Assembly: GCA_018263655.1 (NCBI GenBank)
Contig: JAANWY010000373.1
Coordinates: 1-8,017, forward strand
Direction of reading: 5' to 3'
Source: Anaerolineales bacterium
GTDB taxonomy: Bacteria; Chloroflexota; Anaerolineae; Epilineales; JAANWY01
Length of the DNA: 8,017 nt
The notes below the pieces were generated by a model. The model worked only from the letters and a program-made list of their open reading frames with translations, did not search any database and was not told where the DNA came from. Position numbers and translations under genes: made by a program. This document shows positions 3,983 through 8,017 of the stretch, piece after piece; position 1 is the first letter of the stretch, and each line of letters begins with the position of its first letter.

Positions 3983-6214
3983 ATGACAACAAGACCAATA
4001 CGCTGGATCGGACTGGTTCTGCCGGCGCTGCTTCTGAGTGCATTGGTGAGCAACTGCATGCTCGCCGGCCCGGTGCCAACCCCCACGCCGACTTTCAGTT
4101 TCACGCCGACGGCGATCGCGACACCAACGCCGGCATCGACCGCTATGCCGGCGCCTACGAGCGCGCCGCCGACGGGAATTGCACCTACCCCTACCGGGGC
4201 GCCGCCGGCATCGACGAGCTCGCCTGAACCAACGCGAGCCGGCAACATCGCTGTGGTCACAGCCGGCGCGCTGAACGTGCGACGCGGCCCCGGTACCGCC
4301 TACGCCGTCATCACCAGTGCCCAAGAGGGGGCCCGGCTGACCGTCTTGGGGCAGAACGGTGACCGTGACTGGCTGTGGATCCGGCTGCCCGATGGAGGCG
4401 AGGGCTGGGTGGCGCGCACCTTTACCGACTTCCGTGGGGTGGCGCCGATTGTGGCCACACCTACGCTGCTGCCGTCGCCGACGGCTACGCCGCCAGCGTC
4501 TGCCACGCCGCGACCGCCGACTGTCACGCTACCTGCGTCTGCTACGCCGCGGCCGCTGACGCCCACGCCCACACCCACGCCGGCGATTGTGGCCTGGCGG
4601 GGAGCGTACTACGGCAATCGCAACCTGATCAGCGCTCCGGACCTGGTGCGCAACGACCCGTCCATTGACTTCGACTGGGGCAATGGTGCGCCGGCGGCTG
4701 GACTGCCGGCGGATGAGTTCTCAGTGCGTTGGGCGCGCACCTTGGCTTTCGAAGCAGGCCGATATCGGTTCCACGCTATTGTAGACGACGGCGTGCGTCT
4801 CTACCTCGACGACAGGCTGGTGATCGATGAGTGGCGCGATGGAAGCCGGCGCGAGGTTGTGGCCGAGCGAGATCTGTTCGCCGGGGAGCACAATTTGCGA
4901 GTCGAGTACTACGAGCGCGGCGGCGGCGCTGTAATCCGCATGTGGTGGGAGAAAGTGTCGACAGTGTCCTTCCCCGACTGGAAGGCTCAGTACTGGTCCA
5001 ATCGCTACATGCGGGGTAACCCGGTGGCGGTGACTAACAACCGGGCCATCGACTTCCGCTGGAGTGAAGGCTCACCGGTGCAGGGGGTGCCGGCCGACGA
5101 CTTCGCCGTGCGCTGGCGCCGCGAGGTGGACTTCGCATCGGGCGTCTACCGCTTCCGCGCCCGCGCCGATGACGGCCTCCGTTTCTACCTCGACGATAGC
5201 CTGGTTGTGGATGAGTGGCACGCCAGCAGCGGGGCGGACGTGTACACGGTGGATCTGATGCTGGCCGGCCGGCATGAACTCATCGTTGAGTACTATGAGG
5301 GGGATGGGACTGCGCTGATCGAATTCTGGTGGGAACGGATCGACGTGACATCGACGTGGACGCCGACTTGGACGCCATCTGTGACACCGACGACCACGCC
5401 AACCCGCACGCCAACGAGGACACCAACGGCGACACGGACGGACTGGACGACTGGGACACCGACCGTCACGCCCGTGATGCCGACACTTACACCGACGCCG
5501 CTATCGCCGACGTCTACATCAACCGTGACCCCTCCCACAGTGACGCCCACGCGGCCCACGGCTACGGCGACGTTAACGCCGACGCCAACTGCTACGCTCG
5601 TATCGCCACCCCTGACGCCGGCGCAACCAACCGCCACGCCGGCGGGGACGCTAACACCGACACCCACCCTGGTTCCGTTGCCGGCCGGCGTGCGCCTGAG
5701 TGAGGTATTGCCGGTGCCCCGCCTCGTCGACTGGAACGCCGACGGCTTCGTCAACCCAGGCGATGAGTGGATCGAACTCTACAATGCAGGTTCGACGGCC
5801 ATTGACCTCAGCGGCTGGTTCTTGGACGACGCAGGGCACGGCAGCCAACCCTACCGGATTCCGCCCGGCACGGTTCTGGGGCCCGAAGCATTGGCTGTCT
5901 TCTACCGCAAGGCGACTGACATTGACCTTTACAACAAAGGCGACACGGTCCGGTTGCTCGACCTCGACGGTGAAGTTGTGGACAGTGTTACCTTCGATGC
6001 ACTGGCTCCCGATACCAGCTTCAGCCGCGACATGGCCAATACCTGGCACACCGATTGGCCGCCCAGCGCCGGCGCACCCAACGCTAGCTCGAGCCGAGAT
6101 ACGGCCGATGCGTACGCCAGCGCTCCGCTTAGCCGTGGCGCGCCCAACGTCCGGCCACCTCACCCTCTCAAATGCGATCCTTCAACGAGCGGGCGGGAAG
6201 TGTGTGTAGAATAG
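3983..6214 (+). CDS. Exported SH3b - PA14 x2 - lamin-tail domain protein with Pro/Thr linkers
   Basis: A 743-residue surface or secreted protein. A hydrophobic signal (8-24) leads to C25 in LVSNC; this would be a lipobox, but Asn at -1 is atypical, so lipidation is uncertain. The order is: Pro/Thr linker (30-85); bacterial SH3 domain (88-150, LNVRRGPGTAY and GEGWVARTF); linker (155-201); PA14-like domain 1 (204-325, VDDGVRLYLDDRLVIDEW and LRVEYYE); PA14-like domain 2 (331-452, ADDGLRFYLDDSLVVDEW and LIVEYYEGDG); a long Pro/Thr linker (456-567); and a lamin-tail domain (569-700, DEWIELYNAG and LSGWFLDDAG). PA14 and SH3b modules usually bind carbohydrate or peptidoglycan, and LTD modules occur in secreted proteins; no catalytic domain is seen. 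The C-terminal tail (701-743) has no sorting signal. The start follows GGAGAAGG with 7 nt spacing. It is first in a cluster with the gene 32 bp downstream. Confidence 0.85.
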   Translation: MTTRPIRWIGLVLPALLLSALVSNCMLAGPVPTPTPTFSFTPTAIATPTPASTAMPAPTSAPPTGIAPTPTGAPPASTSSPEPTRAGNIAVVTAGALNVRRGPGTAYAVITSAQEGARLTVLGQNGDRDWLWIRLPDGGEGWVARTFTDFRGVAPIVATPTLLPSPTATPPASATPRPPTVTLPASATPRPLTPTPTPTPAIVAWRGAYYGNRNLISAPDLVRNDPSIDFDWGNGAPAAGLPADEFSVRWARTLAFEAGRYRFHAIVDDGVRLYLDDRLVIDEWRDGSRREVVAERDLFAGEHNLRVEYYERGGGAVIRMWWEKVSTVSFPDWKAQYWSNRYMRGNPVAVTNNRAIDFRWSEGSPVQGVPADDFAVRWRREVDFASGVYRFRARADDGLRFYLDDSLVVDEWHASSGADVYTVDLMLAGRHELIVEYYEGDGTALIEFWWERIDVTSTWTPTWTPSVTPTTTPTRTPTRTPTATRTDWTTGTPTVTPVMPTLTPTPLSPTSTSTVTPPTVTPTRPTATATLTPTPTATLVSPPLTPAQPTATPAGTLTPTPTLVPLPAGVRLSEVLPVPRLVDWNADGFVNPGDEWIELYNAGSTAIDLSGWFLDDAGHGSQPYRIPPGTVLGPEALAVFYRKATDIDLYNKGDTVRLLDLDGEVVDSVTFDALAPDTSFSRDMANTWHTDWPPSAGAPNASSSRDTADAYASAPLSRGAPNVRPPHPLKCDPSTSGREVCVE

Positions 6215-6246
6215 GAGAAACTTGAACATGAAAAGGAGATCGTCAG

Positions 6247-7053
6247 ATGAAAATCGTGAATCGGATGATGGCCGTCGTCGGAGTGGTGGTCGTGTTCGCT
6301 CTGACGGTGACCACGGTCGCTGCCGACGCGCCGCCAAGCCTGGATCGTACGCGCACCGGCAGCATAGTGGGCAACAGCGGGGGGGCCTTTGAGTACTACA
6401 CGTTCAAGCACCCCGGCGCCGGCAAGCTTGTCAAGCTGCGGATGACGTTCAGTCCGTGGCACCCGAACAAGGAAGGCGGCATCGGTTTCAACCTGTACGC
6501 CGAACAGGGCAAGCTGGCTGGCCAGGGCGTGAAGGTGGATTCGTCTTCGACAGAGTTAGCGCTCGCCGTCGCGGCGGATTTCCCAACACAGTATCTGGTT
6601 CAGGTGCACAATTACTATCCGGGCTTTCGCCTGGGCTATTCGCTGCGCCCGGAGGGGCTGGCGGAGGCCCAGGCCGAGGTTGGACCGCCGGCCACCGATG
6701 GCGCTGCGCAGAGGCCGGCCCGCCTGGTTCACCTGGCGATGGGGGACGTTCCAGGACAGCGGCATGGCAGCTTCGATTTCTACGAGCTCCGTCACCCAGG
6801 CGACGAGAACATCTGGATCAAGATGGTCTACTACCCGAACCACTGGATTATTGCTGACGGGGTCGGCTTCAACGTCTACCGGGGGCCCGAGCGAGTGGCA
6901 GAGGGTCAGGCGCTGGGTCTTGACAGACACATCCGCTGGGTGAAGCTCGCGCCGGCTGAGCCGACGACGTTCCTGATCCAGGTCTACAACTACATTCCAG
7001 AGATTCTGCTGGACTATCGCTTGGCCGTTACGGAGCAGCAGGTCGGGCCGTGA
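6247..7053 (+). CDS. Secreted protein with two tandem copies of an uncharacterised beta-rich domain
   Basis: A 268-residue protein with a clear signal peptide: hydrophobic core 8-22 and likely cleavage after VAA (26). The mature part is an internal duplication. Repeat 1 (about 39-135) has GAFEYYTFKHPG, GIGFNLY and QYLVQVHNYYPGFRLGYSL. Repeat 2 (about 166-262) has GSFDFYELRHPG, GVGFNVY and TFLIQVYNYIPEILLDYRL. The shared pattern is aromatic strand, HPG turn, G(I/V)GFN(L/V)Y, and a QV.NY strand. This is reminiscent of PPC-like jelly-roll domains, but I do not recognise a named family. The repeats are joined by an Ala/Pro-rich linker (139-158). AAAAGGAG (6231-6238) lies 8 nt upstream, and the previous gene stops 32 bp away, so cotranscription is likely. 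Role unknown; a cell-surface or matrix protein acting with its neighbour is an inference. Confidence 0.8.
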   Translation: MKIVNRMMAVVGVVVVFALTVTTVAADAPPSLDRTRTGSIVGNSGGAFEYYTFKHPGAGKLVKLRMTFSPWHPNKEGGIGFNLYAEQGKLAGQGVKVDSSSTELALAVAADFPTQYLVQVHNYYPGFRLGYSLRPEGLAEAQAEVGPPATDGAAQRPARLVHLAMGDVPGQRHGSFDFYELRHPGDENIWIKMVYYPNHWIIADGVGFNVYRGPERVAEGQALGLDRHIRWVKLAPAEPTTFLIQVYNYIPEILLDYRLAVTEQQVGP

Positions 7054-7074
7054 CGGTGTGACGGATTTAGAGTC

Positions 7075-7833
7075 ATGGACATCTGGAAGTTCTTCGACAT
7101 CACACATAAAGAGCACGTTGTCTGCAACCCAATGAGTGTCGAGAAAATCGACGAGCTCATTGGGCTATTGCGGTTGCAGCCGGGGGCGCACGTGATCGAG
7201 ATTGCGTGCGGCAAAGGTGAGTTTCTCGTGCGTCTGGCCGAACACTACGGCGTAGCCGGCATCGGCGTCGACATCTCGCCCTATTGCATTCACGACGCTA
7301 AGCAGAAGGCGCGGGAGCGCGTTCCAGATGCTCAACTCGAGTTCATCGAGATGGACGGTGCCGAGTTTCAGCCTGATGAGGCCGAGTCCTGCGATCTCGC
7401 CGTGTGTCTCGGGGCCAGTTGGATTTTCGACGGGTATCGCGGCACGCTGGAGGCGCTCATGGAGATGACGGTGCCCGGTGGCTTGGTCATCGTGGGTGAG
7501 CCGTTCTGGATGCGGGAGCCGGACCAGGCGTATCTCGCCGCCGTCGATTGGCAGCCCGACACCTACAGCACGCACCACGGCAACGCGGAGATCGGTGAAG
7601 GGCTGGGGCTGACGCTGCTGTACAGCATAGTGAGCGGCCACGACGATTGGGACCGCTATGAAGGGCTCCAGTGGTACGCCTCTCACGAGTATGCGCGCAC
7701 CCACCCCGACGATCCCGACGTCCCCGAGCTGTTGGCGGATGTGGAGCGTAGCAAGGAAATCTATCTCAAGTGGGCGCGCGACACGCTGGGCTGGGCCATA
7801 TACGTATTTCGCAAGCTAAGGATTGAGAACTAA
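7075..7833 (+). CDS. Class I SAM-dependent methyltransferase
   Basis: A 252-residue cytoplasmic protein with a Rossmann-type methyltransferase fold. Motif I is VIEIACGKGEFL (40-51, the SAM glycine loop), the acidic end of the second strand is GVDIS (64-68), IEMDGAEF (91-98) should contact the adenine, and the post-motif is LAVCLGASWIFDG (108-120) followed by PGGLVIVGEPFW (134-145). The N-terminus MDIWKFFDITHKEHVVCNPM and the C-terminal DDWDRYEGLQW (190-200) and RDTLGWAIYVFRK (235-247) belong to a stand-alone family that I recall as generic methyltransferases of unknown substrate. The start is fixed by that N-terminus although its Shine-Dalgarno is weak, so it may depend on readthrough or coupling from the gene ending 21 bp upstream. 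Palindromic copy D follows 26 nt after the stop and probably ends the transcript. A functional link with the exported proteins is not evident. Confidence 0.85.
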   Translation: MDIWKFFDITHKEHVVCNPMSVEKIDELIGLLRLQPGAHVIEIACGKGEFLVRLAEHYGVAGIGVDISPYCIHDAKQKARERVPDAQLEFIEMDGAEFQPDEAESCDLAVCLGASWIFDGYRGTLEALMEMTVPGGLVIVGEPFWMREPDQAYLAAVDWQPDTYSTHHGNAEIGEGLGLTLLYSIVSGHDDWDRYEGLQWYASHEYARTHPDDPDVPELLADVERSKEIYLKWARDTLGWAIYVFRKLRIEN

Positions 7834-7840
7834 ATAACTT

Positions 7841-7949
7841 CCCCCGCAGTTGCGAAATGCGGAAAAAGGGGTCGGTGGGGGGCGGCCGCCCCCACCGACC
7901 CCTTTTTCCGGACTCTTCTTGTGTAGGCACGAAGTGCCTGAGTAGTTAC
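7841..7949. repeat. CGGCCG-core palindromic element, copy D, likely operon terminator
   Basis: The core at 7860-7910 is 51 nt: A5, G4, TCGGT, G6, CGGCCG, then a right arm complementary except for one missing C (five C against six G). The left flank CCCGCAGTTGCGAAATG matches the inner part of copies B and C but lacks their CTCAGGCTACTG start. The right flank TTCTTGTGTAGGCACGAAGT and then GCCTGAGTAGT is nearly identical to copy C. The long GC stem ending in TTTTT follows the methyltransferase stop by 26 nt and fits an intrinsic terminator on the plus strand. The mirrored A tract would serve the other strand equally. Confidence 0.85.
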
Positions 7950-8017
7950 GAATTCCTAATGAGAACCAGGGATGGTTTGCCTTTAGTTTCCGCTATTTTT
8001 CATCAATTTCGCACAAC

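Noticed and set aside
3611..4324. Long minus-strand frame of 237 codons with five-residue repeats
   Set aside because: The repeats are the 15-bp tandem array read backwards, and the rest is the antisense of the Pro/Thr-rich coding region.
5293..5754. Minus-strand frame rich in Val/Gly opposite the Pro/Thr linker
   Set aside because: It is a shadow ORF produced by the repetitive ACNCCNACN codon pattern of the linker on the plus strand.
9..7910. Four similar palindromes as a CRISPR array
   Set aside because: Spacing is irregular (hundreds to thousands of bases), genes lie between them, and there are no uniform spacers or cas genes.
7824..7966. TGAGAAC direct repeats (7824-7830, 7960-7966) as a target duplication of copy D
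   Set aside because: The right copy lies 10 bases beyond the family's conserved end, so the edges do not agree with copies B and C.

Overview
The window looks like an accessory, repeat-rich stretch of a GC-rich environmental bacterium. The best guess is Chloroflexota (Anaerolineae/Caldilineae type). This is inferred from the exported protein that combines SH3b, PA14 and lamin-tail domains through long Pro/Thr linkers, a DUF433/DUF5615 toxin-antitoxin pair and the GC-rich coding style. There is no rRNA or other phylogenetic marker, so the assignment is an inference.

Layout. Bases 1-296 hold a perfect 54-bp palindrome and other inverted repeats. A ParB/Srx-fold gene of the SerK/SbnI (free serine kinase) type runs 297-1127. 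A nested repeat element follows (1140-1434). A consensus-like sigma70 promoter (1452-1479) and a strong intrinsic terminator (1832-1880) then bracket about 395 nt with no convincing ORF, a candidate structured non-coding RNA. Another palindromic element (1894-2022), a 5'-truncated PLDc_N-like remnant (about 2098-2184) and low-information sequence lead to a minus-strand DUF433 antitoxin/DUF5615 toxin pair (2547-3263). The toxin is broken by an exact 8-bp tandem duplication. A frameshifted small two-TM gene (3417-3604) and a gene-free gap follow. A 15-bp tandem array (3901-3971) abuts the Shine-Dalgarno of a three-gene plus-strand cluster: an exported multidomain protein, a secreted duplicated-domain protein and a class I SAM-dependent methyltransferase (3983-7833).

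The most striking feature is a dispersed repeat family with four copies in 8 kb. Each copy is built on a 51-54 nt near-perfect palindrome with no loop, centred on CGGCCG. The arm sequences differ between copies but stay self-complementary within each copy, and the flanks are shared (left CTCAGGCTACTG..GTTGAGAAATG; right TTCTTGTGTAGGCAC..GTGCCTGAGTAGT). Two complete copies sit just downstream of genes and one just downstream of the candidate RNA's terminator. This suggests a small non-autonomous mobile element that may also act as a bidirectional terminator. I do not recognise it as a named family.

The three-gene cluster probably forms one transcription unit (gaps of 32 and 21 bp) that ends at the last palindrome. 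Two of its products are exported. The methyltransferase is cytoplasmic and its link to them is not apparent.
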